DNA of 64,000 nt, taken from contig JAZDFQ010000094.1 in NCBI GenBank assembly GCA_043807765.1, forward strand, positions 4,146 to 68,145, read 5' to 3'. Both the position numbers and the translations under genes were made by a program. Positions 18,075 to 25,478 of the stretch are shown here, in pieces. A model generated the notes under the pieces. That model had not been told where the DNA came from, did no database searches, and was given only the letters and a program-made list of their open reading frames with translations. Position 1 is the first letter of the stretch; every line of letters starts with the position of its first letter. Source of the stretch: Stygiobacter sp043807765 (lineage in GTDB: Bacteria > Bacteroidota > Ignavibacteria > Ignavibacteriales > Melioribacteraceae).

Positions 18075-18941
18075 ATGAACTCAACAATAATTGACAAAGT
18101 AGTATCCGAAGTATTCATCGAGAAAGCACTCCAAAATTTTTACTGCACCGGAGGAACTTGTGCCGGCTGGGAAAGAAATGTTGTAGATCAGCCAACCGCA
18201 GTTAAAAATATAATTACCAACGGCGCAGAAAGAATTGCTGCCGGTATTGGTGTTGAAGTGCAGAAGATTGATCAGACAGTTGCCAGAATGATCGATCATA
18301 CACTGCTTAAACCGGATGCAACACCGGACGAAATTAGAACGTTATGCAGCGAAGCAAGAACCTACAGCTTTGCAAGTGTATGCATTAATCCTTGCTATGT
18401 TAAAATGTGCCGCGATCTGCTGAGAGGTTCTGTGGTAAAAGTCTGTACCGTAATCGGTTTCCCATTGGGCGCAACAACTACGGAAGTTAAGAGAGCGGAA
18501 GCCGAGCAGGCAATTCAAAACGGCGCGCAAGAAATTGATATGGTTATAAACATAGGCATGTTAAAGCAAGGGGATTACGATTATGTTTTCAACGACATCA
18601 ATCAAGTTGTGCTTGCCGGAAAGAGATCAAGAGTTTTAACAAAAGTAATTCTTGAAACTGTTCTGCTTACCGACGAAGAGAAAATTAAAGCATGCGTATT
18701 AAGTAAAAAAGCTAAAGCAGATTTTGTTAAAACATCTACAGGGTTTAGCAAGGGTGGTGCTACGGCGGGCGATATAGCGCTTATGAGGCTCGTAGTGGGC
18801 TCCGATATGGGAGTTAAGGCTTCCGGCGGTGTTAGAACAGCTGAAGATGCCAGAGCGATGATTGCAAGCGGTGCTGATAGAATTGGCGCAAGCGCTAGTG
18901 TTAAAATTGTTAGCGGCGGTACGGGAGATGGCGGCTACTAG
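18075..18941 (+). CDS. deoC: Deoxyribose-phosphate aldolase with microcompartment-type N-terminal extension
   Basis: Protein of 288 residues, about 65 longer than ordinary DeoC. The catalytic core begins at about residue 72 (MIDHTLLKPDATPDE) and contains the Schiff-base lysine K219 in FVKTSTGF. DeoC splits 2-deoxyribose-5-phosphate into acetaldehyde and glyceraldehyde-3-phosphate. The extra N-terminus starts with an amphipathic helix (IIDKVVSEVFIEKALQ) of the type that targets cargo into bacterial microcompartments, then a cysteine pair in CTGGTC and a second helix. DeoC is a recognised core enzyme of sugar-phosphate-utilising microcompartments, where the shell contains acetaldehyde. The two BMC shell genes 7 kb upstream fit this. 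It follows folD by 2 bases. Targeting is inferred; the aldolase call is firm. Confidence 0.94.
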   Translation: MNSTIIDKVVSEVFIEKALQNFYCTGGTCAGWERNVVDQPTAVKNIITNGAERIAAGIGVEVQKIDQTVARMIDHTLLKPDATPDEIRTLCSEARTYSFASVCINPCYVKMCRDLLRGSVVKVCTVIGFPLGATTTEVKRAEAEQAIQNGAQEIDMVINIGMLKQGDYDYVFNDINQVVLAGKRSRVLTKVILETVLLTDEEKIKACVLSKKAKADFVKTSTGFSKGGATAGDIALMRLVVGSDMGVKASGGVRTAEDARAMIASGADRIGASASVKIVSGGTGDGGY

Positions 18942-18980
18942 CACTCCTTTATTTTCCATTTTTCTACATTTTCCCCCAGC

Positions 18981-19038
18981 CGTCATGGTTCTACTATGAC
19001 GAAAGAAGGTAGCTCTGTCGCTGAGTGGTCCGCGACAG
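18981..19038. repeat. Hairpin repeat family, copy 1
   Basis: Two palindromic parts: CGTCAT...ATGACG (18981-19001), then GAAAGAA and the hairpin at 19015-19038 (CTGTCGC/GCGACAG arms, GTGG loop, one mismatched pair). The same two-part element recurs at 25114 and, in part, at 60989, 62086 and 63225. It lies just behind deoC and may also end its transcription, although no T-run follows. Confidence 0.8.
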
Positions 19039-19181
19039 CAATAGAAAGCCGCCGCCCATAACAGCAATGCAGCTTTGAAAAATTTTGCCGATAACTATTT
19101 CTAAATTCATTTTGTTAACTAAATTCAAAGAGCAACTAACTTTTACAACGCAACTTTATAAATACACAGATGCTGCAACGT

Positions 19182-19817
19182 TTAAAGCGGTCGTCTTGAA
19201 GAACTTGGTATATGTTTTTTCACTAGCTCTATTTTTGTCTCAAGACTTATTTCAGCTTTCGTCTCATCAATCAAGATAATATTAAAGTCGCTTTTGTAAC
19301 TATTATAGAGAGATTCATAAATATCATTTAGAAGACTTATGACTTCTTTATTAACAATTTGGAAATTACTATCGGAACGTAAACGATACTTTACTTTTCG
19401 TTCCTTAGCTAATCCAAAGGATGTTAGAAAAAGGAAGACCCTTGATTCAACTGTGTATAACTCCTTTAAAAACCATTTTTCTATTTTATTAGAAAGATTA
19501 ATGTTGGAATCACTTATTGTATTTAGGAGATGGATAAATGCAATTCTATCAAATAAACCTCGATTAAAAATGAACGGCTGATTATTGCTATTAAAAGAAG
19601 AGATTACGTTTTTATATTTATCATATGTATCGAATACTGTCCATAATATTTCTATTTCGAAAAGTTCTCTAGGCAAAGAACATTTGTTTGCGCTTTCATC
19701 AATTATGTTTATTAAACCGACTTTAGCAAGTTCTGCTAGGATAGAATCCTTACCGGAACATGGGGTCCCACTAAATTCGTAATAACGAGGAAGTTTTATA
19801 TTATTTTTCATATCCAT
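19182..19817 (-). CDS. P-loop kinase-like protein, last gene of the RelA/TIR-NUDIX operon
   Basis: Protein of 211 residues. It has a Walker A motif GTPCSGKDS at residues 17-25 preceded by a beta strand (YYEF), and a downstream NRGLFDRIAF that resembles the DRG/D motif of nucleoside and thymidylate-type kinases (AAA_33/AAA_28-like P-loop kinases). A basic stretch (KERKVKYRLRSD) could be a lid. The substrate is unknown: a nucleotide, nucleoside or small molecule is plausible. Its start overlaps the end of the upstream gene by 17 bases (an alternative ATG at 19811 leaves 11), so translation is coupled. In this operon it could feed or modify a nucleotide signal; this is inference. Confidence 0.75.
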   Translation of the reverse strand: MDMKNNIKLPRYYEFSGTPCSGKDSILAELAKVGLINIIDESANKCSLPRELFEIEILWTVFDTYDKYKNVISSFNSNNQPFIFNRGLFDRIAFIHLLNTISDSNINLSNKIEKWFLKELYTVESRVFLFLTSFGLAKERKVKYRLRSDSNFQIVNKEVISLLNDIYESLYNSYKSDFNIILIDETKAEISLETKIELVKKHIPSSSRRPL

Positions 19818-20592
19818 ATTTCCATAGTAGATTAAAAATCTTGATAAGAAGATCTAGTTCATATGAATCATGTAATCCAGAGTTATACTTTGTTCCATAA
19901 ATAAGTTCTCCATTCTCAGTAAGGCTTTTAACAATTAGAATACTGGCTCGATTATTTGGATCAGTCGAATCAATTATTCGACCACGAATACCAGTATCGC
20001 CATCAAAATCTGGGTAATATTTTATTTTTATACCTAGCTGCTTGGCTAAATTAAAATATTTTTTTACAGAATCATCATCTGAATATTTGCAAAGGGCTTT
20101 AACCTCACATTTAACCTTTTGTAAGCTTGAAAATTGTTCATAATCTCTTTCAATAAATGACATAACTCCACAAAACATTAGAACTTCTGTTCTAGCAGAT
20201 TTTGTGACATTTGAAACGGTTGTCACCATTTGTTCTTGGGTTTTTCTTTTAAATTCATCTGAATATAATGTTTTAAAAAACGACTGTCTTTCAATATTGG
20301 TGACAATTAGTGAAAGAATAATGATCATAATTAAAACATTTACAAGTGTTTGAGAACTAGTATTTATTCCGGCGGAATGGTAAAGAAGTGAATATAATGC
20401 GCCATAAATAGCTATGATGGATAATAATAAACCTATTGTGCTAATCAAATAATAGAAAATATTTGCAATAGTGTCCCTAGCTATTTTATGGTTGAACTTC
20501 CAAAACAAAAATGAGCCCAGTAATGGAATGATAAAATAAAATGCACTAGAAAAATCATTTTGTAACTTTTGTATTATATTTTCCATAAACAT
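19801..20592 (-). CDS. Membrane protein with C-terminal PLD-like soluble domain
   Basis: Protein of 263 residues. Three hydrophobic segments lie in the N-terminal part (about residues 16-32, 45-70 and 80-97: FYFIIPLLGSFLFW; YYLISTIGLLLSIIAIYGAL; TLVNVLIMIIILSLIV). The soluble C-terminal half (about 115-263) alternates strands and helices (EVLMFCGVMSFIERD, CEVKALCKYSDD, GIKIKYYPDFDGDTGIRGRIID). This resembles the phospholipase D-like fold used in effector or sensor proteins, but no HKD catalytic motif is visible. I would not claim a named family. Membrane anchoring plus a soluble sensor-like domain next to nucleotide enzymes suggests a nucleotide-responsive membrane effector; this is inference. 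Gap to the upstream gene is 42 bases. Confidence 0.6.
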   Translation of the reverse strand: MFMENIIQKLQNDFSSAFYFIIPLLGSFLFWKFNHKIARDTIANIFYYLISTIGLLLSIIAIYGALYSLLYHSAGINTSSQTLVNVLIMIIILSLIVTNIERQSFFKTLYSDEFKRKTQEQMVTTVSNVTKSARTEVLMFCGVMSFIERDYEQFSSLQKVKCEVKALCKYSDDDSVKKYFNLAKQLGIKIKYYPDFDGDTGIRGRIIDSTDPNNRASILIVKSLTENGELIYGTKYNSGLHDSYELDLLIKIFNLLWKYGYEK

Positions 20593-20634
20593 ATAACGGC
20601 TTGTTATGCTTATTATTAAATTTTAAATTTATTA

Positions 20635-21165
20635 CTAATCTGGAATATTAAAAAACTTTTCTATTTTATTTTTGCCCATATCTTCTAAAAGAGAAAGTAC
20701 GTCACCCGAAGAGAAGCCGACAAAAAAAGATAAAAACATGCAGAAATAAATAAAGCCCTCATCAAATATCGTTTCTTTTACTGATACAATTAATACACTA
20801 ACGCGAATTGCCAGAATTAGCAATAGAGCAAAGGCAATAGCAAAAAAAGGACGAAGAAGAAAGTACATAAAGATACCGAGAGGGTTGTAACTCTGTTCTT
20901 CTGTAGATAATGAAGATATATTTCTACTTATTATTGACTTGTACAACTTTCGACTATAAAAAATAGAACTGCCTAACAAAGTACTTCCAGCGCAACCAAC
21001 CAATGTTTTTAATAAAATTGGATATGTAGAAATAAAAGTGTACTCATGCAGCATTCCCACTACACTGAAAAACATTCCTGTTATCATCACAAAAAGATAA
21101 AAAATGAATAAAATAATAATACTCTTGCTGGACAGTTTGAAGATACTATTGTTTAATATTTCCAT
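20635..21165 (-). CDS. Four-helix membrane protein of unknown family in the RelA/TIR-NUDIX operon
   Basis: Protein of 176 residues with four predicted membrane helices (about 17-40 IIILFIFYLFVMITGMFFSV; 48-68; 96-127 with LLRPFFAIAFALLLILAI; 135-155). Cytosolic loops are short and the tail ends in KNKIEKFFNIPD. TTGGAG precedes the ATG at a spacing of about 10. No family is recognised. In conflict systems built on nucleotide signals, small multi-pass proteins often act as pore-forming effectors; that is a hypothesis here, supported only by position. Confidence 0.6.
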   Translation of the reverse strand: MEILNNSIFKLSSKSIIILFIFYLFVMITGMFFSVVGMLHEYTFISTYPILLKTLVGCAGSTLLGSSIFYSRKLYKSIISRNISSLSTEEQSYNPLGIFMYFLLRPFFAIAFALLLILAIRVSVLIVSVKETIFDEGFIYFCMFLSFFVGFSSGDVLSLLEDMGKNKIEKFFNIPD

Positions 21166-21193
21166 ATGCGATTAACTCCAATAAATTATAAGA

Positions 21194-21730
21194 CTATATA
21201 TAACTAAGATACTCATCAATCTTTATTTTAAGTCTATTAGATAGATGATCGTTTGCATCTTTAAGAGTGTTATAGATAATTATTGATTGTTCTCTATACA
21301 ATATTTTTTTTTCTTTTGACCAGAAAGAGGGTGGGCGACTTAAATTTGCAATTCGATCAGCCATCTTTACCAACCATATTTCTCTAGGCTGAGCAATAAT
21401 TCTTTTTAATGACTCTTCTATTTGTTCATCTTTTTTTAAATTCGGATTTTTTGTCAAGGATGCAACTCCATCAGCAACATTTTTTCCAAAATATTGAAGT
21501 AACATTTCATAAGTAATATTTGTATCCTCCATAATATCATGCAGGGCGGCACATTGAATAGCTAGATTTGCATCGTACTGATTATCTATTATTGCCATAA
21601 TCTCCGAGCATACAATGGCTATATGAGTAATATAAGGCATCTCTGAACCAGGATATTTTTGGTTTGCATGAGCAAGTGCGGCATATTTAATAGCTTTTTC
21701 AAAATAGTCTTGCGACCAGACTGTGTCCAT
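21194..21730 (-). CDS. HD-domain (p)ppGpp hydrolase-like protein (MESH1/SpoT type)
   Basis: Protein of 178 residues, a stand-alone HD hydrolase of the RSH type. Key metal and substrate residues are visible: H36 in PYITH, H64-D65 and E68-D69 in LHDIMEDT, and D125 in VKMADRIANL. This is the complete set seen in SpoT and MESH1, which remove the 3'-pyrophosphate from (p)ppGpp-like nucleotides. AAGGA at the end of the upstream TIR-NUDIX gene serves as its ribosome site. Two genes upstream is a RelA/SpoT synthetase; a synthetase plus small hydrolase in one operon is the layout of toxSAS-type toxin-antitoxin pairs, where the hydrolase is the antidote. That role is inferred. Confidence 0.85.
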   Translation of the reverse strand: MDTVWSQDYFEKAIKYAALAHANQKYPGSEMPYITHIAIVCSEIMAIIDNQYDANLAIQCAALHDIMEDTNITYEMLLQYFGKNVADGVASLTKNPNLKKDEQIEESLKRIIAQPREIWLVKMADRIANLSRPPSFWSKEKKILYREQSIIIYNTLKDANDHLSNRLKIKIDEYLSYI

Positions 21731-21733
21731 ATT

Positions 21734-23638
21734 TTAATATTCCTTCAAGATATAGGGTAGCTGTTCTTCGTTTTCAATTTTATTATATTCGATTACAGGC
21801 AACTCATTCGATTTATTAATAATTATAGCAAATTCAGTTTGATTAAAAACATCTATCCCAAATTCATTCGAGATTTCATCATAACCTTGTAATTTTTTTC
21901 CAAGTAAATAAGTTTTTTTCTCTTCTAGAATGTTTACTTCTGCCCAAACATAATAATTAAGATTTCTTTTCTGAATTTCTTCGAGAGTTTCTGTTCCTTT
22001 TAGAATGTTCAGTGTATTATAATTTATCTGATTTAATAATGATATAACATTATTATTATCCTTGTGCTGTGGTTTTACTTTAAATACAGAGATAATGAAA
22101 TTTCGCATTATCGGACCATCTTTCAAACTCCCCGCTCCAACATGGCTAGTCTTTAGTCGACCGATATATTTATATTCAAATTTTGAAATTAGTTCATCAC
22201 AGAATCTTTCTTTCACAACATACTTAGCAGCATCACTAGAATTTAATTCGAAGTCAATATTTTCTAATCCTTTAGCAGGTATTTGAAATTTCAGAGCTAA
22301 AAAATCCCATCTAACTAGAACATATTTTTTATTCTTAGATTCATTGTATCCAGTGATTAAAAGATCACAAACATTTCTTGTACTAAGAGCTTTCGGCAAT
22401 CGATAAGATAGTAACCCTAAAAGGTTTTTGTGTTGGTCAAAGAGTCCAGTTCTATATCTCTCTACAGCTTCAACATCGCCTTTTTTTTCAATTTGTTCAT
22501 ACCAGTTACTGGAACCAGTTGCTTCAAAGATAGCTCCCTCGGTCAAGGCCCACTCAGAAAATATTTTTATTAGATTACCAGAAAGTTGAGATGATGAAGT
22601 AAAATTACTCTTGTCGTCAAGAAAGCCTAATAATGAAAGCATGCCATAAATTACTTGGGTTGTCTCTAACGAAAAACCTTCGATTTGAGAAGGTAAATTC
22701 AACGTATCTTGTTGATTATTATTGATGATTTCGGATATAATTTTTAGCGGGTGATGAATTAGAAAATACCGTCTTAGCATCTTTAAATATCTTGAGGTGG
22801 AACCAAAGTATATTCTGCGTGAATTTGTAAATAAATCAGAAATATTCAACCAAGTTGCCTCTTGAAACTCGGGTGCAAGTAAATAACTTTTATCTTTTAC
22901 GTTAAGAAAATAGATCCCCATTGTAATAAAATCGGATGTTCCTCCCTTGATCCAAGTATCCACCAAATCAACGATGTGGTGCATATGATTATTATTAGTA
23001 ATAATTCCAACTTCTTCTTCTAGCTCTCTAACTGCCGCATTTATTGAATCTTCATTTTCTGAAACTTTACCACCAGGTAATTGCCATAGTCCAGCTCCAG
23101 TTTTTTGTTGATTACCTCTTTTAACCAATAAAATTTGGTTTTGAAAAATTACAGCAATACTTACTGCTTTAATATTCTTTTGTTTATCTAGTACATCTTT
23201 TTGTTTAGTCGGTATTTCTAAAATATGCTGTGGTATTTCATCCCCTTTTAAAGCGGCTGTGAGTTGTTTCCATTGAAAGGCATCATCAAAGCCATTTCTA
23301 AAATCAAGAAATAAATATTGCTTTAATAGATCAGGAATAAGTTCTAGGGAACCTCCAGGCAAGACTATCGGAATTATTCTAAATTTCCCCGGGAATTTTT
23401 TATGAACTTGAATAGCAGTTTCAATTTCGTTCTTTTGCCAAGCGCTAATATGAGATTTGCCCAGACATATAATGATACAATTCGATAACATTAATCCGTT
23501 TGAGATGCTGTCATCAATCAAATCACCAGCTTTTAATTTTTCAGTATCAACCCATATTTCTAAGTCGCTTAGTTTTAATTTTTGGACAAAGTAAAGAACT
23601 GAGGTCCGATCATCTTGATTATAGCTTATATATATCAT
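21734..23638 (-). CDS. TIR-NUDIX fusion protein with additional C-terminal degenerate NUDIX-like domain
   Basis: Protein of 634 residues. Residues 1-130 are a TIR domain: ISYNQDDR at the start, and SAWQKNE with the likely catalytic glutamate E71, as in NAD-cleaving TIRs. Residues about 155-285 are a NUDIX hydrolase with a complete NUDIX box at 189-211 (GKVSENE, then REL and EEEVGI), preceded by LWQLPGG. Residues about 437-520 (KYVLVRWDF, FQIPAKGLE, DAAKYVVKERFCDEL) look like a second, degenerate NUDIX fold without the box. The region 300-430 is helical and unassigned. TIRs degrade NAD or make cyclic ADP-ribose signals; NUDIX domains hydrolyse nucleoside diphosphates or bind ADP-ribose-like ligands. 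Fused in one chain, NUDIX could sense or clear the product, or gate the TIR. It starts 2 bases behind the RelA-like gene. Confidence 0.85.
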   Translation of the reverse strand: MIYISYNQDDRTSVLYFVQKLKLSDLEIWVDTEKLKAGDLIDDSISNGLMLSNCIIICLGKSHISAWQKNEIETAIQVHKKFPGKFRIIPIVLPGGSLELIPDLLKQYLFLDFRNGFDDAFQWKQLTAALKGDEIPQHILEIPTKQKDVLDKQKNIKAVSIAVIFQNQILLVKRGNQQKTGAGLWQLPGGKVSENEDSINAAVRELEEEVGIITNNNHMHHIVDLVDTWIKGGTSDFITMGIYFLNVKDKSYLLAPEFQEATWLNISDLFTNSRRIYFGSTSRYLKMLRRYFLIHHPLKIISEIINNNQQDTLNLPSQIEGFSLETTQVIYGMLSLLGFLDDKSNFTSSSQLSGNLIKIFSEWALTEGAIFEATGSSNWYEQIEKKGDVEAVERYRTGLFDQHKNLLGLLSYRLPKALSTRNVCDLLITGYNESKNKKYVLVRWDFLALKFQIPAKGLENIDFELNSSDAAKYVVKERFCDELISKFEYKYIGRLKTSHVGAGSLKDGPIMRNFIISVFKVKPQHKDNNNVISLLNQINYNTLNILKGTETLEEIQKRNLNYYVWAEVNILEEKKTYLLGKKLQGYDEISNEFGIDVFNQTEFAIIINKSNELPVIEYNKIENEEQLPYILKEY

Positions 23639-23640
23639 AA

Positions 23641-24735
23641 CTAGAATCTATAATTGTATTTAGTTTTTATTTTGATAGCATTGTCTACTACTGATTTTGA
23701 AACCATGTAATCCCAACCATATTTTGATGCAAGGTAAGTGGTGTTAAATTTTTCGGGAAATGCCTTAATTATCAAAAGAAATAAAATAAAGGAACTAGTT
23801 ACTCGCCAATTTCTACCAGTGCTAATATGGCGTATAAATTCTTGGTTACCTTCGTCACTTTTTCGAAGTATTTGTTCAAGGTTTTCAATAGTCTTAATGT
23901 TTAGTCTTGAGCATTCAGATGTAACAAGGGAGCAATCCATTTTATTATAATGTTCTAATAGCCCTTGATCAATTTTAAAGGTATTAAATGACCTTGCATA
24001 ATTAATTATTTCTTGCATTAATGTTGATTTACGTAAAAACTGAGAAATACTCAAAAAATCAATACTAATGTTCTTATAGCCTTCAGCAAACTGTTTTTCA
24101 ATTTCTTCTAATCTTTTTTCACTTGCTAATTTAATGGCTAAGAATTCTTCGTCGGCAAGTTCAAAAAGACTAGCTAATCGAAACAATCTCCTTTTTAATA
24201 TATCTGGTACGTCAGCTTCACTTTTATATTGTAATGCATGAGATACTGTCGCCCAAGAGTCTTGTAATCTTGTCCGTATTTGTATCTCTGCTTTTAAATT
24301 ACTGAACTTTTCCCATTCTTCTGAAGATATTTTTTCTTCATTAAGGGAAACTATATAATGAACAGATAGATAGCCAAAAGTATCAGGTTTGAGAGACTTT
24401 GCCTTATCAATTGAATTTTTCTCATCAACAATAAATTCCGATGCTAATATATCTTCAATATGTAAGATTTGATCCAGATAGAAAACAATAATCCTTACAC
24501 CGCATAAGTCCGTTATTTGATTAAATGGATCGGAATAATTTTTACCAGGTCTTACAATTTTTTCCTTAAAACTATCAATAGTTTTTGCACGATCTTTTAC
24601 TAAGAAATCCTCGATGCCACTTTGTTTTAATTTTTCTGTTATATAGTTATTGATCTTCACTCCAAATTCAATATAAACATTTCTTTGAGTGCTATATTGA
24701 GTAATAACTTTTTCGAGTTCAAGATCAGATAACAT
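23641..24735 (-). CDS. RelA/SpoT-domain nucleotide pyrophosphokinase, first gene of the accessory operon
   Basis: Protein of 364 residues (ATG 24735; a TTG at 24741 would add two residues). The alarmone synthetase core is intact: RAKTIDSFKEK (ATP binding, about 49-59), DLCGVRIIV (76-84, catalytic Asp), FGYLSVHY (substrate loop, 120-127) and AEIQIRT (149-155, catalytic Glu). A long helical C-terminus (200-364) without TGS/ACT domains makes it a small synthetase with its own tail, unlike the housekeeping RSH at 7.3 kb. Related stand-alone enzymes make (p)ppGpp, (p)ppApp or pyrophosphorylate tRNA; toxic ones are paired with hydrolases, as here. The product cannot be told from sequence. It leads a six-gene operon and is preceded by 380 bases of AT-rich non-coding DNA. 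Confidence 0.88.
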   Translation of the reverse strand: MLSDLELEKVITQYSTQRNVYIEFGVKINNYITEKLKQSGIEDFLVKDRAKTIDSFKEKIVRPGKNYSDPFNQITDLCGVRIIVFYLDQILHIEDILASEFIVDEKNSIDKAKSLKPDTFGYLSVHYIVSLNEEKISSEEWEKFSNLKAEIQIRTRLQDSWATVSHALQYKSEADVPDILKRRLFRLASLFELADEEFLAIKLASEKRLEEIEKQFAEGYKNISIDFLSISQFLRKSTLMQEIINYARSFNTFKIDQGLLEHYNKMDCSLVTSECSRLNIKTIENLEQILRKSDEGNQEFIRHISTGRNWRVTSSFILFLLIIKAFPEKFNTTYLASKYGWDYMVSKSVVDNAIKIKTKYNYRF

Positions 24736-24741
24736 ATTCAA

Positions 24742-25113
24742 ACCATTATTTTAAATAAGCATAACTATTACTTATACAGCATCGCTTTGTTAGTTAAGGA
24801 ACATATATCCGTCTTTCGTCGGACAGGTATCTACGTTCCATTTATTTAGAATTTGTACTCTTTACGCAATAAGCTAAAATAGGGTTCTGCATATATAGAA
24901 TCTTTCCAAAATCTTGTTTTGCGACAGCTATTTTTTTTTTTTGAATATCTATATGGTCTTACTTCATTACTTCCAAAATCGTACTTCGTACTTACTTTGG
25001 TTCCCCTTACTTATAGAATGGAACCCCTCTTTCTTTTGGCAACTTACCTATTGAAGTTTTTATAATCAAGGAAATTTCACAAGTTTATAAGTAGCAGAAC
25101 AGCTTCCCCTTGT
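24742..25113. other. Non-coding leader between the accessory operon and repeat copy 2
   Basis: No gene is supported here. The stretch is AT-rich with small palindromes: GTACTTCGTAC at about 24981-24991, and GGTTCC (24999-25004) facing GGAACC (25020-25025). GGAAC...GTTCC around 24798-24840 is another weak inverted pair. It must contain the promoter of the minus-strand operon, but no confident -35/-10 pair can be named. Confidence 0.5.
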
Positions 25114-25176
25114 CGTCATTGTCCTACCAAGACGAAAGAAAGGCGAATTATTCTGTCGCGGAGTGGTCCGCGACAG
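25114..25176. repeat. Hairpin repeat family, copy 2
   Basis: Best-preserved copy. CGTCAT at 25114-25119 faces GACG at 25131-25134; then the perfect 10-bp hairpin CTGTCGCGGA / TCCGCGACAG with a GTGG loop lies at 25153-25176. Together with copy 1 it brackets the accessory operon. Confidence 0.85.
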
Positions 25177-25256
25177 CGTTAGAAAGAAAGTTTGCCAAAA
25201 AAATTGCGCAATGAGCAGATAGTAAATAAATTAGCACCCAATTAAATGGGATCCTT

Positions 25257-25478
25257 TTGGTATTAGATTTAATAGTAACAAAAACAGATGATGGTTTTTG
25301 TACGGATATACCCTCGATAAAGGGTTGCGATTCGTGGGCTCACGAAGAGGAAGAAGCAATTTCCAAAACAATTGAGCTTCTTCAGTATTATATGCAGAGA
25401 CCAAGCTTAAAAGTAAAGATTGACCTTGCCAGAAGAGAATCTCCAAACATCATTTATAAATTGATATTCGATAAGTAA
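25257..25478 (+). CDS. Small HicB-like-fold protein
   Basis: Protein of 73 residues read from a TTG start. The pattern DDGFCTDIPSIKGCDSWAHEEEEAI followed by a helix resembles the partial RNase H fold of HicB-type proteins (strand, PxIxGC.. turn, helix), in two pieces: GFCTDIPSIKGC and EEEEAISKTIELL. No HicA partner and no DNA-binding domain are present, so it is probably a solitary relative rather than an antitoxin. Its TAA overlaps the ATG of trmH (TAATG), which indicates translational coupling. The start is uncertain because no clear ribosome site is visible. Confidence 0.55.
   Translation: MVLDLIVTKTDDGFCTDIPSIKGCDSWAHEEEEAISKTIELLQYYMQRPSLKVKIDLARRESPNIIYKLIFDK

Noticed and set aside
20581..20640. 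ATAACGGCTTGTTATG palindrome and a related AATAAGCATAAC at 24750, as possible integron attC sites
   Set aside because: The core consensus GTTRRRY/RYYYAAC is not met, the stem is too short for attC, and no integrase is present.
24742..25113. Search for a transposase or integrase remnant at the edge of the accessory operon
   Set aside because: No frame of meaningful length or motif is present; only short palindromes were found.
25231..25446. Minus-strand frame opposite the HicB-like gene
   Set aside because: No ribosome site or family pattern; the plus frame is coupled to trmH and shows the HicB-like fold pattern.
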